Shown: positions 27,712 through 36,712, counted from the stretch's first letter. The stretch: DNA of 64,000 nt from an uncultured Gemmiger sp. (GCA_944388105.1 CALXHN010000001.1:1-64000), one strand, 5' to 3'. Notes: a model not told the origin generated them from the letters alone. A program made the numbers and translations.

Positions 27712-28923
27712 GTGACCCGTTGGCTCATCCGTCTTTTCATCAAAGACAGCGAAGACACTTCAAAACCTTCCGTGCGTGCTGCGTACGGCAATCTGGCCTG
27801 CGTGGCCGGTATTTTCTGCAATCTGCTTCTGTTTGCCGGCAAATTCACCGTCGGCACCCTGTTCGGCAGCGTGGCCATCGCTGCCGATGGCGTGAACAAC
27901 CTGTCCGATGCCGGTTCCAGTGTGGTCAGTCTGGTGGGCTTCCGCCTGGGGGCCCGTCCGGCGGACGACAAACATCCCTTCGGCCATGCCCGATACGAGT
28001 ATCTGGCCGGTCTGGCTGTATCGGTGATGATTCTGGTCATTGGCATTGAGCTGCTCAAGGAGAGCGTGGCCAAGCTGATTCATCCTTCGGTGGTGGAATT
28101 CGGCCTGCTCACCGGCGCGGTCCTGGTGGCATCCATCCTGATCAAGGTGTGGATCTCCGCCTTCAATCGCAGGATCGGTACCCTCATCGGGTCCGAAACC
28201 CTGATCGCCACCGCAGCCGATGCCCGCAACGACGTGGTGTCCACCTCCGCAGTCCTGGTGGCCAGTCTGGCAGCGTCCATTACCGGCATCAACCGTCTGG
28301 ATGGTCTGGCCGGTCTGGCGGTGGCGGCCTTTATCCTGTACAGCGGCTTCGGCCTGGTCCGGGATACCCTGGACCCTATTCTGGGCGCTGCTCCCGACCC
28401 GGCCCTGATCCGCCATATTGAGGAAAAGGTCATGACCTATCCCGGCGTGCTGGGCATTCATGACCTGATGCTTCACGACTACGGCCCCGGCAATCGTCTG
28501 GTCAGCTTCCATGTGGAGATGTCCGCGGCGGCCGATGTGCTGGCCAGCCATGACGTCATCGACAATATCGAACGGGATCTGGCCCGGGATGATGGCCTTA
28601 CTGCCACCATCCACTATGATCCGGTGGTGGTGGATGATCCCCATGCCCGGGAACTGCGGGAATTTGTCCGCAGCAAGGCGGCCGAACTGGAACCTGCCGC
28701 TGCCATCCATGATCTGCGCATTGTATCCGGCAACAGCCATACCAATGTGGTGTTTGACTGTGCTGTGCCGCCGGAATATCTTACCGCCCGGGACCATCGC
28801 GGAACCAAGCTGACAACCGCCCTGCGGGATGCGGTGAAGGAACGCTGGCCCGACCATTTCTGTGTTATCCGTCTGGAATCCAACTACGGCGCCGCCCAGC
28901 TGGAACCCGATCACAAACATTGA
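27712..28923 (+). CDS. cation diffusion facilitator family transporter
   Basis: A 403-residue divalent metal exporter with six helices. The metal-site motifs are present: DGVNNLSD in helix 2 (HD/DxxxD type) and DARNDVVS in helix 5, plus HPFGHARYEYLAG between helices 2 and 3. The C-terminus (about 290-403) is longer than the usual cytoplasmic ferredoxin-like domain and includes an extra alpha-beta segment. Zinc, manganese and iron are possible substrates; the DxxxD/DxxxD arrangement leans toward Mn or Fe. The GTG at 27712 follows AAAGGGGAG. The malic enzyme gene follows after 55 bases with its own AAAGGAAG site, so co-transcription is likely. Confidence 0.92.
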   Translation: MTRWLIRLFIKDSEDTSKPSVRAAYGNLACVAGIFCNLLLFAGKFTVGTLFGSVAIAADGVNNLSDAGSSVVSLVGFRLGARPADDKHPFGHARYEYLAGLAVSVMILVIGIELLKESVAKLIHPSVVEFGLLTGAVLVASILIKVWISAFNRRIGTLIGSETLIATAADARNDVVSTSAVLVASLAASITGINRLDGLAGLAVAAFILYSGFGLVRDTLDPILGAAPDPALIRHIEEKVMTYPGVLGIHDLMLHDYGPGNRLVSFHVEMSAAADVLASHDVIDNIERDLARDDGLTATIHYDPVVVDDPHARELREFVRSKAAELEPAAAIHDLRIVSGNSHTNVVFDCAVPPEYLTARDHRGTKLTTALRDAVKERWPDHFCVIRLESNYGAAQLEPDHKH

Positions 28924-28978
28924 CCCGTTTCCCGCTTTGCCGGCGGGGAAAGAACCGTCTCAGAAAGGAAGTCGACCC

Positions 28979-30154
28979 ATGGATTACAATGCCGCCGCTC
29001 TTGCCATGCACAAAGCCCACCATGGCAAACTGACCGTCAACAGCCTGGTGGAAGTGCGGGACAAGGATGCTCTTTCCACCGCCTACACCCCCGGTGTGGC
29101 CGAACCCTGCCGCAAAATCAAGGAAAACCCGGATGATGTCTACACCTACACCCTCAAGGGCCGCACGGTGGCCGTGGTCACCAACGGCACCGCCGTGCTG
29201 GGCCTGGGCAATATTGGTCCCGAAGCGGGTCTGCCGGTCATGGAGGGCAAATGTGTCCTGTTCAAGGAGTTCGGCGGGGTGGACGCCTTCCCCATCTGCC
29301 TGAACGCCAAGACCAAAGAGGAGGTCGTGGCGGCGGTCAAAGCCATCGCGCCCACCTTCGGCGGCATCAACCTGGAGGATATCCGCAGCCCCGAATGCTT
29401 TGACATCGAAGCCGAACTGGAGCGGGACCTGGATATCCCTGTTTTCCATGACGACCAGCATGGCACCGCCATCATCGTGCTGGCAGGCGTGCTCAACGCC
29501 CTGAAAGTGGTGGGCAAACGCATCGAGGATATCCGTATTGTCCAGAACGGTCCCGGCGCTGCTGGCACCGCCATCATCAAGATGCTGCAGACCGCCGGTG
29601 CCAAGGACATCATCGCTGTGGATGAACACGGCATCCTGGTACCCGGCCGTCCCGCCGGCTTTGTGGGCCACAAGGCGGCTCTGGCTGAATCCACCAACCC
29701 CCGCCGGGTCACCGGCGGTCTGGCAGATGCCATCCGCGGCGCCGACCTGTTCATCGGCACTTCTGTGGCCGGAGCACTGACCCCGGAGATGGCTACCACC
29801 ATGGCACCGGATGCCATTGTTTTTGCCATGGCCAATCCCACCCCGGAGATCATGCCCGACGCCGCCAAGGCAGCCGGTGTGCGCATCATCGGTACCGGCC
29901 GCAGTGACTTCCCCAACCAGGTCAACAACGTTCTGGCCTTCCCCGGCATCTTCAAGGGCGCCTTGTCCGTGCGTGCCCGGGACATCAATGCTTCCATGAA
30001 GCTGGCCGCTGCCCGCGCCATCGCCTCCCTGATCCCTGATGAGGAACTCAATGAAGAGAATATCCTGCCCAAGGCCTTTGACCCCCGTGTGGCTCCGGCC
30101 GTGGCCGACGCTGTGGCGCAAGCTGCGCGGGAAAGCGGTGTGGCCCGCGCATGA
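28979..30154 (+). CDS. malic enzyme (NAD(P)-dependent, short form)
   Basis: A 391-residue oxidative malate decarboxylase making pyruvate. Motifs include YTPGVAEPC with the catalytic tyrosine, GGVDAFPICL, the metal site GINLEDIRSPECF with FHDDQHGTA, and the nucleotide site QNGPGAAGTAI (one Pro in place of the usual Ala), then the NP-rich FAMANPTPEI and NNVLAFPGIFKGAL. Length matches the short bacterial form. Cofactor choice cannot be read. It overlaps fumarase alpha by 4 bases, forming a malate-fumarate unit that links pyruvate, malate and fumarate. Confidence 0.95.
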   Translation: MDYNAAALAMHKAHHGKLTVNSLVEVRDKDALSTAYTPGVAEPCRKIKENPDDVYTYTLKGRTVAVVTNGTAVLGLGNIGPEAGLPVMEGKCVLFKEFGGVDAFPICLNAKTKEEVVAAVKAIAPTFGGINLEDIRSPECFDIEAELERDLDIPVFHDDQHGTAIIVLAGVLNALKVVGKRIEDIRIVQNGPGAAGTAIIKMLQTAGAKDIIAVDEHGILVPGRPAGFVGHKAALAESTNPRRVTGGLADAIRGADLFIGTSVAGALTPEMATTMAPDAIVFAMANPTPEIMPDAAKAAGVRIIGTGRSDFPNQVNNVLAFPGIFKGALSVRARDINASMKLAAARAIASLIPDEELNEENILPKAFDPRVAPAVADAVAQAARESGVARA

Positions 30155-30999
30155 GCATTCGGGAAATTCAGGCCGCAGCCATCACCGACGCGGTAGAACA
30201 GCTGTGCATCCAGGCAAACCGCTTTTTGCCGGAGGATATCCGCACCGCGGAAGAGAAGGCCATCGCGGCTGAACCCTGGCCGCTGGCCCGGACCACCCTG
30301 GAACTGCTGCGCTCCAACCTGGACGCCGCAGCGGAGAAGGAACTGCCCATCTGCCAGGATACCGGCATGGCCTGTGTCTTTGTGGAGCTGGGGCAGGACG
30401 TTCATATCACCGGCGGCACTCTGCGGGATGCGGTGGATGAAGGCGTGCGCCGTGGTTATACCAAAGGCTATCTGCGCAAAAGCATCACCGGCGACCCGCT
30501 GAAACGCCAGAATACCGAGGACAACACCCCTGCTTTCCTCACGGTGGAGCTGGTCCCCGGGGACGGCTGCCGCATTACGGTGGCACCCAAAGGGGCCGGC
30601 AGCGAGAACATGAGCCGTCTGGCCATGCTCAAGCCCGCCGACGGCGTACAGGGCGTGAAAGATTTCGTGCTGGAAACGGTCCGGCTGGCCGGTTCCAATC
30701 CCTGCCCGCCCATTATTCTGGGCGTTGGCGTGGGCGGCAGTTTCGACAAATGTGCTCTGCTGGCCAAGCATGCTCTGCTGCGGCCGCTGGACTGCCCCAA
30801 CCCGGACCCCTATTATGCGGCTCTGGAAAGGGAATTGTGTGAGGCTATCAATGCCATGGGCATCGGGCCGCAGGGCTTTGGCGGTGCCACCACCTGCCTG
30901 GGCGTTGCCATCGAACAGGCTCCCACCCATGTGGCGTGCCTGCCGGTGGCCGTCAATATCGGCTGCCATGTAACCCGCCGTGCCACTGCTGAATTGTAA
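30151..30999 (+). CDS. class I fumarate hydratase, alpha subunit
   Basis: A 282-residue iron-sulfur subunit of the two-part class I fumarase (or the closely related L(+)-tartrate dehydratase). Cluster cysteines are likely C68 in ICQDTGMA, C185 in SNPCPP and C272 in IGCHVTRR. The position after malic enzyme and before the beta subunit favours fumarase. The ATG overlaps the malic enzyme stop (ATGA). The cluster is oxygen-sensitive, which suits a strict anaerobe. A 66-residue ORF separates it from the beta subunit, which is not the usual arrangement. Confidence 0.93.
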   Translation: MSIREIQAAAITDAVEQLCIQANRFLPEDIRTAEEKAIAAEPWPLARTTLELLRSNLDAAAEKELPICQDTGMACVFVELGQDVHITGGTLRDAVDEGVRRGYTKGYLRKSITGDPLKRQNTEDNTPAFLTVELVPGDGCRITVAPKGAGSENMSRLAMLKPADGVQGVKDFVLETVRLAGSNPCPPIILGVGVGGSFDKCALLAKHALLRPLDCPNPDPYYAALERELCEAINAMGIGPQGFGGATTCLGVAIEQAPTHVACLPVAVNIGCHVTRRATAEL

Positions 31000-31030
31000 C
31001 CACAAACCTGTCAGGAAGTGAGAAAGAGTT

Positions 31031-31231
31031 ATGCCAGCCAAACGTCAACCCAATATTGATATCCCGCTGGAAGGCGTGGGGCGCCGTGCTCCGCGTACTT
31101 CTGACATTGATATTCCACTCTCCTCCTCCCGTGCTTCCGGCGGCATTGCCGACCCCAAGCTGGAAGATATGGTCAACCGTCACCATGAGGAGGTAAAGGA
31201 ACTGCACCGCCGTGCGCGGCAGGGGAGGTAA
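31031..31231 (+). CDS. small protein of unknown function between fumarase subunits
   Basis: A 66-residue, basic, probably partly disordered protein. It contains the motif IDIPL twice (residues 9-13 and 26-30) in the two halves of the N-terminal region, then a helical charged tail ending KELHRRARQGR. There is no signal peptide, membrane helix or cysteine. It starts 31 bases after fumarase alpha with a purine-rich GTGAGAAAGAG site, and ends 6 bases before the beta subunit, whose ribosome site (GGGGAGG) is in its last codons. Codon composition is like the neighbours. I do not recognise it; a role in assembly of the alpha-beta enzyme is only a guess from position. Confidence 0.65.
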   Translation: MPAKRQPNIDIPLEGVGRRAPRTSDIDIPLSSSRASGGIADPKLEDMVNRHHEEVKELHRRARQGR

Positions 31232-31237
31232 ACAGGT

Positions 31238-31801
31238 ATGCAGTATGAGCTTCACACGCCTTTGACAAAAGAAGCCCTTGCACAGCTCAGAGCGGGGGAT
31301 ACCGTGCTTCTGTCCGGCACGGTCTATACCGCCCGGGATGCGGCCCATGGCCGGATGATGGAGCTGCTGGATGCCGGCAAACCGCTGCCTTTTGATATCC
31401 GCGGTGCCGCTGTTTATTATGTGGGCCCCACCCCGGAACGTCCCGGCCAGGTCATTGGCGCTGCCGGACCCACCACCGCCGGCCGTATGGACAAGTTCAC
31501 CCCCCGTCTTCTGGACCTGGGGCTTGCCTGCATGATCGGCAAGGGCAAACGGGATGCCGCCGTCAAGGCTTCCGTGGTCAGCAACGGGGCGGTCTATCTG
31601 GCCGCTTTGGGCGGGGCCGGTGCCCTGATGGCCGCCAGCATCTGCAGCTGTGAGGTCATCGCCTGGCCGGATCTGGGCTGCGAGGCGGTGCGCCGCCTCA
31701 CGGTGGAGAAGATGCCGCTGACCGTTCTGCTGGACGCTCATGGGGGAGATCTGTACGAAAGCGGCCCTGCCGCCTACCTGAACAGCTTGTCTGCCGATTG
31801 A
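31238..31801 (+). CDS. class I fumarate hydratase, beta subunit
   Basis: A 187-residue subunit carrying the substrate-binding part of class I fumarase. Family motifs are LRAGDTVLLSGTVYTARDAAHGRM, YYVGPTPERPGQVIGAAGPTTAGRMD and MIGKGKR, then GGAGALMAASI. Length matches stand-alone beta subunits. GGGGAGG lies seven bases before the ATG. Its stop abuts the promoter of the following tRNA gene. With the alpha subunit it interconverts fumarate and malate. Confidence 0.94.
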   Translation: MQYELHTPLTKEALAQLRAGDTVLLSGTVYTARDAAHGRMMELLDAGKPLPFDIRGAAVYYVGPTPERPGQVIGAAGPTTAGRMDKFTPRLLDLGLACMIGKGKRDAAVKASVVSNGAVYLAALGGAGALMAASICSCEVIAWPDLGCEAVRRLTVEKMPLTVLLDAHGGDLYESGPAAYLNSLSAD

Positions 31802-31826
31802 CAAAATGTCCGTCGCTTGGTACACT
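31798..31826 (+). promoter_or_regulatory. tRNA-Leu(UAG) promoter
   Basis: -35 TTGACA (31798-31803), 17-bp spacer, -10 TACACT (31821-31826); the -35 overlaps the fumarase beta stop. Confidence 0.78.
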
Positions 31827-31838
31827 GGTGTGTGTTGA

Positions 31839-31922
31839 GCGGATATGGCGGAACTGGCAGACGCGCTGGTTTTAGGGTCCAGTGTCCATGACGTGCAGGT
31901 TCGATTCCTGTTATCCGCACCA
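31839..31922 (+). tRNA. tRNA-Leu, anticodon UAG
   Basis: 84 bases with encoded CCA. Acceptor GCGGATA (31839-31845) pairs with TATCCGC (31912-31918), discriminator A. D-stem GCG/CGC, anticodon stem CTGGT/TCCAG with loop TTTAGGG, a long class II variable arm (GTC-CAT-GAC) and T-arm GCAGG-TTCGATT-CCTGT. The last anticodon-stem pair is U-U. Confidence 0.95.
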
Positions 31923-31924
31923 AA

Positions 31925-31958
31925 AAGCCCCGGCTGTTTTACCAGCCGGGGCTTTTTT
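31925..31958. terminator. terminator of tRNA-Leu(UAG) and of the MATE gene
   Basis: AAGCCCCGGCTG pairs perfectly with CAGCCGGGGCTT across a 6-base loop, with T runs on both strands; it also ends the converging MATE gene. Confidence 0.88.
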
Positions 31959-31969
31959 CATACATATTT

Positions 31970-33334
31970 TCAAAAAGAAGATGATTCCGGCAGCAGAGCG
32001 GCACGGCGGCGGAAATAGTACACCGCCCCCACCAGGTCGGCCAGTGCCCAGCCGATGGGGACCGAGATCCAGATGCCCCACACGCCCACCTGCGGCGCCA
32101 GAGCGTAGGCCAGGGCCACCCGGGTGCCCAGGGAGAAGACAGTCAGCACCACCGACATGGCTGGACGGCGCACTGCCCGGTAGAATCCATACAGCAAGAA
32201 CAGGATGCCGATGCCGCAGTAGCAGGCGCCTTCGATCCAAAGATACTGAACACCCACGGCGGTGATCTGGGCCACGGCCGGATCGGTGGGATCCACAAAA
32301 ATGCCCATAAGCGGTGCGGCAAACAGACATACGACCGCACTTACCGCCACACAGAAAACGGCGGCACAGATTACCGCACTGCGGGTCCCTTTGCGGATGC
32401 GTTCCTGGCTGCGGGCGCCGTAGTTCTGGGCAATGAAAGTGGAAAAGGCGTTGCCGAAATCCTGTACCGGCATGTAGGCAAAGGAATCAATCTTGACGGC
32501 GGCGGCAAAGGCTGCCATGACCACTTCCCCGAAGCTGTTCACCAGCCCCTGCACCATCAGGATGCCAAAGTTCATGATGCTCTGCTGTACACAGGTCAGC
32601 AGGGAAAAGGAAACGATCTCACCCAATACACTCCGGCTCCAACGGCAATCCTCTTTTGCGGGTACCAGCATGGGCAGGCGGATCAAGGTATACACCGCAA
32701 TGCCGATGCCGGATACATACTGGGCGATGACGGTGGCAATGGCCGCACCGGCCACACCCCAGCCGCAGATCAGCACAAAAGTCAGGTCCAGCACAATGTT
32801 CAGAATGGCCGATATTCCCAGAAACACCAAGGGCACTACCGAGTTGCCCACTGCCCGCAGCAGGGCAGCAAAGTAGTTGTACAGGAACACAGCGGGGATG
32901 CCCCAGAAGATACACCACAGATAGGTGTGCATGAGGGGAATGATGCCGTGGGGGACCTGAAGCAGGACCAGGATGGGGTCCAGCAGCAGAAAGACGGCTA
33001 TGTTCAGGACTATGGTCACTGACGCGATAAATACAAAGGCGTGGAAGATCCCGCTTTTCAGTCCGCTGCGGTCACCCTCTCCCCAACGGATGGAAAAAAG
33101 CGCGCCGCTGCCCATGCACAACCCCAGCAGGATGGAAGTCAGAAAGGTCATCAGGGTGTAAGCGGAGCCGACCGCCGCGAGGGTATCGGCTCCCAGAAAG
33201 CGGCCTACGATGATGGTGTCCGCCACATTGTACAGCTGCTGCAGCAGATTGCCGGCCATCATGGGCAGCGCAAACAGGATCAGACTTTTGGTGATGGGCC
33301 CGGTGGTCAGGGCGGTATCGTGTTTGATAGCCAT
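31970..33334 (-). CDS. MATE family efflux transporter
   Basis: A 454-residue, 12-helix multidrug and toxin extrusion protein. The N-terminal ALPMMAGNLLQQLYNVADTIIVGRFLG and the internal repeat starting near SFSLLTCVQQSIMNFGILMVQGLVNSFG are the two MATE half-domains (DinF/NorM type). It uses Na+ or H+ to expel cationic compounds; the substrate is unknown. GAGGAG precedes the ATG at 33334. A longer frame upstream would read through the tRNA gene and is rejected. It lies downstream of tRNA-Leu(GAG) on the same strand and has no obvious promoter of its own. Confidence 0.92.
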   Translation of the reverse strand: MAIKHDTALTTGPITKSLILFALPMMAGNLLQQLYNVADTIIVGRFLGADTLAAVGSAYTLMTFLTSILLGLCMGSGALFSIRWGEGDRSGLKSGIFHAFVFIASVTIVLNIAVFLLLDPILVLLQVPHGIIPLMHTYLWCIFWGIPAVFLYNYFAALLRAVGNSVVPLVFLGISAILNIVLDLTFVLICGWGVAGAAIATVIAQYVSGIGIAVYTLIRLPMLVPAKEDCRWSRSVLGEIVSFSLLTCVQQSIMNFGILMVQGLVNSFGEVVMAAFAAAVKIDSFAYMPVQDFGNAFSTFIAQNYGARSQERIRKGTRSAVICAAVFCVAVSAVVCLFAAPLMGIFVDPTDPAVAQITAVGVQYLWIEGACYCGIGILFLLYGFYRAVRRPAMSVVLTVFSLGTRVALAYALAPQVGVWGIWISVPIGWALADLVGAVYYFRRRAALLPESSSF

Positions 33335-33403
33335 AAATGGACTCCTCGGGCGAACGAATGCCCTGCGGTGAGGTCTTTCTTTGCAAAAAAATCCGGACAA
33401 ACC

Positions 33404-33432
33404 AAAAGCCCCGGCACAGAGCCGGGGCTTTT
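33404..33432 (-). terminator. terminator of tRNA-Leu(GAG)
   Basis: AAAAGCCCCGGC pairs perfectly with GCCGGGGCTTTT across a 5-base loop. The stem is nearly the same as that after tRNA-Leu(UAG). Confidence 0.8.
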
Positions 33433-33455
33433 GGGCGGGGCCAAACCCGCTGGGT

Positions 33456-33539
33456 TGGTGCGGAAGATGGGACTTGAACCCACACGTCATGGACACACGC
33501 ACCTCAAACGTGCCTGTCTGCCGATTCCAGCACTTCCGC
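33456..33539 (-). tRNA. tRNA-Leu, anticodon GAG
   Basis: 84 bases on the minus strand with encoded CCA. Acceptor GCGGAAG pairs with CTTCCGC, D-stem CTG/CAG, anticodon stem CACGT/GCGTG with loop TTGAGGT, class II variable arm identical to that of the other tRNA-Leu, and T-arm GTGGG-TTCAAGT-CCCAT. Confidence 0.95.
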
Positions 33540-33579
33540 ATATTGCACCACCGGATCAACCACCAGCGCTGCAATGGCT

Positions 33580-33608
33580 ATTCTATCATACCTACCAGTA
33601 AAATGCAA
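33580..33608 (-). promoter_or_regulatory. tRNA-Leu(GAG) promoter
   Basis: Minus strand -35 TTGCAT (33608-33603), 17-bp spacer, -10 TAGAAT (33585-33580). Confidence 0.7.
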
Positions 33609-33720
33609 GCCTTTTTTTCAGGGGGCCGCTGCGGGACGGGGCATTGGGAAAAATCAACCTTGACAGGCAAAGAATCGGCTAAGAAAAGGAACACAGAATT
33701 AAGATACAGCAAAGAAACAG

Positions 33721-33749
33721 TTGAATTTTGTCGCGGGCTCTCGTATAAT
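33721..33749 (+). promoter_or_regulatory. trkA-trkH promoter
   Basis: -35 TTGAAT (33721-33726), 17-bp spacer, -10 TATAAT (33744-33749). Confidence 0.78.
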
Positions 33750-33823
33750 AGCCAAAAATAGAATGGAAATTTTGCGCAAATCCGAAAGGCTTTGCGCGTT
33801 TATTTCGTGTACAGAGGTGCAGT

Positions 33824-35185
33824 ATGAAAATCGTGATCGTCGGTTTGGGCAAGGTCGGCCGTGCTTTGACCGAGCAGCTGACTGCCGAAGGGCATGATAT
33901 CGTCGGTATTGATATCAACCCTGACCGCGTGGAGAGCATCGTCAATGTCTTTGACGTGCGCGGCGTACCGGGCAATGGCGGGTGCTATGAAATTCAGAGC
34001 GAAGCCTTTGAAAACGGTGCCGACCTGCTGGTGGCCACCACTTCCAGCGACGAGATCAACATTCTGGCTTGTCTGGTTGCCAAGAAGATCGGGACCCGCC
34101 ATACCATTGCCCGTATCCGCAACCCGGAATACGAAAAACAGCTGCGGTTCATGCGCCAGGAGCTGGGCCTTTCCATGTTTGTCAATCCGGAAAAGGCCAC
34201 GGCCCGTGAGATTTCCCGGGTGCTGCGTTTTCCCAATGCCATCAAGCTGGAACAGTTCTGCCGGGGCCGGTTTGAACTGATTGAATACCGCATCAATCCC
34301 GGCAACCCTCTGTGCGGCCTGCAGCTGTCTGACCTGTACAGCAATATGCATGTCAAGCTGTTGGTGTGTGCCGTGGCCCGTGGAAAAGATATCACCATCC
34401 CCGACGGCAATTTCGTGCTGGAAGAAGGGGACAAGGTTTATCTGACTGCCTCTCCCCAGGAACTGGAGAACTTTTTCCGCCGTTTGGGGCTGTTCAAGGG
34501 CCGTGCGTCCAACGTCATGGTGGTGGGGGCCAGCCGCATGGCGTATTACCTGCTCAAGGAGCTGCGGGATATGCACATGCACATCACCCTCATTGACAAC
34601 GACCCGGCCCGCTGCCGTGACATGAGCGAACGCCTGCCCGGAGTCCTGGTCATTCAGGGGGACGCTGCGGACAGTGAACTGCTCAATGAGGAAGGTCTGG
34701 CGGAGATGGATGCCTTTGTGGCTCTGACCGGCCTGGATGAGACGAACATCATCCTTTCCATGTATGCGGCCCAGCTCAATTCCTGCAAGGTGGTAGCCAA
34801 GATCAACCGCAGTTCCTTTGCGGATCTGGCCACCGCAAACGGCATGGTGGACAGTGTGGTGTCCACCGGCGATGTCACCGCCGAGACTATCCTGCAGTAT
34901 GTGCGAGGGATGCAGAACTCCTTCGGGTCCAACATCCGGACCCTGCACCGTGCAGTGAGTGGTCGTGTGGAGATCCTGGAATTCAATGTGGGGCCGGACA
35001 TTCCTTTTGTGGGCACACCGCTGAAAGACCTGACGCTGAAAAAGGGGATGCTGATTGCAGGCATCGTGCGTGCCAACGGCCAGACCCTGATCCCGTCCGG
35101 TTCCGACAGCTTGCGCCGCGGGGACGACGTGGTCATCGTGACCACCGGTACGCCCATTACCGACCTTCGTGAGGTCGTGGAGTAA
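33824..35185 (+). CDS. trkA: Trk potassium uptake regulatory subunit TrkA
   Basis: A 453-residue cytoplasmic gating protein made of two RCK_N-RCK_C units. The first NAD-binding fold starts MKIVIVGLGKVGRAL with the acidic strand end DINPDR; the second starts at about residue 230 with VMVVGASRMAYYL, in which the glycine motif is altered. It forms a ring under the TrkH channel and opens it in response to nucleotides. RCK_C domains of Firmicutes can bind c-di-AMP, whose synthase gene lies 9 kb away. GAGGTGC precedes the ATG at 33824. trkH follows after 11 bases. Confidence 0.94.
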   Translation: MKIVIVGLGKVGRALTEQLTAEGHDIVGIDINPDRVESIVNVFDVRGVPGNGGCYEIQSEAFENGADLLVATTSSDEINILACLVAKKIGTRHTIARIRNPEYEKQLRFMRQELGLSMFVNPEKATAREISRVLRFPNAIKLEQFCRGRFELIEYRINPGNPLCGLQLSDLYSNMHVKLLVCAVARGKDITIPDGNFVLEEGDKVYLTASPQELENFFRRLGLFKGRASNVMVVGASRMAYYLLKELRDMHMHITLIDNDPARCRDMSERLPGVLVIQGDAADSELLNEEGLAEMDAFVALTGLDETNIILSMYAAQLNSCKVVAKINRSSFADLATANGMVDSVVSTGDVTAETILQYVRGMQNSFGSNIRTLHRAVSGRVEILEFNVGPDIPFVGTPLKDLTLKKGMLIAGIVRANGQTLIPSGSDSLRRGDDVVIVTTGTPITDLREVVE

Positions 35186-35196
35186 GAGGCGAGCCA

Positions 35197-36669
35197 ATGA
35201 ATTATCGAATGATTGCTTTTGTTCTCGGCCGCATTTTCATGGCGGAGGCTGCTTTGCTTGTCCTGCCCATGGCCTGTGCCCTGATTTATGGGGAAAACAC
35301 CATCTTTGCATTTCTCATTCCCATCCTGCTGCTGATGGCGCTCGGGTGCCTGTTCGGCTTGCGCAAGCCCAAAGATACGGTCATCTATGCCAGAGACGGT
35401 CTGGTGGTCGTCGCTCTGGCCTGGGTTCTCATGAGCGCTTTCGGCGCGCTGCCTTTTCTGCTTTCGGGGGATATCCCGGATTATACCGATGCTTTCTTTG
35501 AGATGGTGTCCGGCTTTACCACCACCGGCTCCAGCATCCTCAAGGATGTGGAGGCTATGAGCCGGGGCTGTCTTTTCTGGCGCAGCCTGTCCCACTGGGT
35601 GGGCGGCATGGGCGTTCTGGTCTTTGTCATGGCGGTGGTTCCCATGACCGACGGCCGTGCCATGCACCTGATGCGGGCGGAGGTCCCCGGCCCCACTGTG
35701 GGCAAGCTGTCCAGCAAACTGCAGGATACGGCCAAAATTCTTTACCGCATCTACCTGGTGATGACGGCCGTGGAAGTTGTGCTGCTTCTGGCGGGGGGCA
35801 TGCCGCTGTATGATGCGCTCATCCACTCCTTCGGGACAGCCGGCACCGGTGGTTTCAGCTGCAAGGCCCTCAGTGTGGGGGCGTACAACAGCGTGTATAT
35901 CGAGATGGTCATTGCCGTCTTTATGCTGCTCTTCGGCATCAACTTCAATCTGTACTATTACATATTGCTGCGGCATTTCCGGCAGGCATTCCTGTCTGAA
36001 GAGCTGCTGACCTACCTGGGTGTGGTGGCTGCGTCCACCCTGGCCATTGCGGTCAATCTGAGCCATATGTGCCAGAATTTTGCCGAGGCGCTGCGTCTGT
36101 CCTTTTTCCAGGTGTCGTCCATCATTACCACCACCGGCTATGCCACCACCGATTTCAATATGTGGCCTTCTTTCAGCCGGACGGTGTTGGTTATGCTGAT
36201 GTTCCTGGGCGCTTGTGCCGGCTCCACCGCCGGCGGCCTGAAGGTTTCCCGTGTGATTATTCTGGCCAAGTCCAGCGTGCGGGAAGTCCAGCACATGCTG
36301 CATCCCCATGCGGTGACCACCATCCGCTTTGAAGGCCGTCCCCTGGATGACAAGACCGTCCGCGGCGCCAGCGTGTACCTGAGTGTGTATCTGTCCCTCT
36401 TTGTGGGTTCCATCCTGCTTATTTCGCTGGATGGTTTTGATCTGATCACCAGCTTCACCGCCGTGGCCACCTGCATCAACAATGTGGGACCCGGTCTGGA
36501 GATTGTGGGGCCCATGGGGTCCTTTGCAGATTTTTCTCCCTGGTGCAAATGGCTGCTCAGCTTCAACATGCTGGCCGGCCGGCTGGAACTGTTCCCCATG
36601 CTGGCGCTGTTTGCGCCGTCCACCTGGCGCCGTCGCCGCCGCCGCGGCAAGGTGGCCCTGCGTTTCTGA
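35197..36669 (+). CDS. trkH: Trk potassium uptake channel TrkH
   Basis: A 490-residue integral membrane K+ translocator with four pore-loop repeats. Selectivity-filter-like segments are GFTTTGSS, GTAGTGGF, SSIITTTGYATTDF and TCINNVGPG, in order, and GACAGSTAGGLKVSR is the family motif before the last repeats. It is co-transcribed with trkA, which regulates it. AGAGGCG lies before the ATG at 35197. The C-terminus is arginine-rich. Confidence 0.95.
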   Translation: MNYRMIAFVLGRIFMAEAALLVLPMACALIYGENTIFAFLIPILLLMALGCLFGLRKPKDTVIYARDGLVVVALAWVLMSAFGALPFLLSGDIPDYTDAFFEMVSGFTTTGSSILKDVEAMSRGCLFWRSLSHWVGGMGVLVFVMAVVPMTDGRAMHLMRAEVPGPTVGKLSSKLQDTAKILYRIYLVMTAVEVVLLLAGGMPLYDALIHSFGTAGTGGFSCKALSVGAYNSVYIEMVIAVFMLLFGINFNLYYYILLRHFRQAFLSEELLTYLGVVAASTLAIAVNLSHMCQNFAEALRLSFFQVSSIITTTGYATTDFNMWPSFSRTVLVMLMFLGACAGSTAGGLKVSRVIILAKSSVREVQHMLHPHAVTTIRFEGRPLDDKTVRGASVYLSVYLSLFVGSILLISLDGFDLITSFTAVATCINNVGPGLEIVGPMGSFADFSPWCKWLLSFNMLAGRLELFPMLALFAPSTWRRRRRRGKVALRF

Positions 36670-36676
36670 TGATGTC

Positions 36677-36712
36677 AAAAGCCCGGACCGGCTGTGTGGT
36701 CCGGGCTTTTTT
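36677..36712 (+). terminator. trkA-trkH terminator
   Basis: AAAAGCCCGGACC pairs perfectly with GGTCCGGGCTTTT across a 7-base loop, followed by further T. Confidence 0.9.

Noticed and set aside
33335..33574. N-terminal extension of the MATE frame to 33574
   Set aside because: It would translate tRNA-Leu(GAG) and its terminator; the ATG at 33334 has a GAGGAG site and gives the normal MATE N-terminus.
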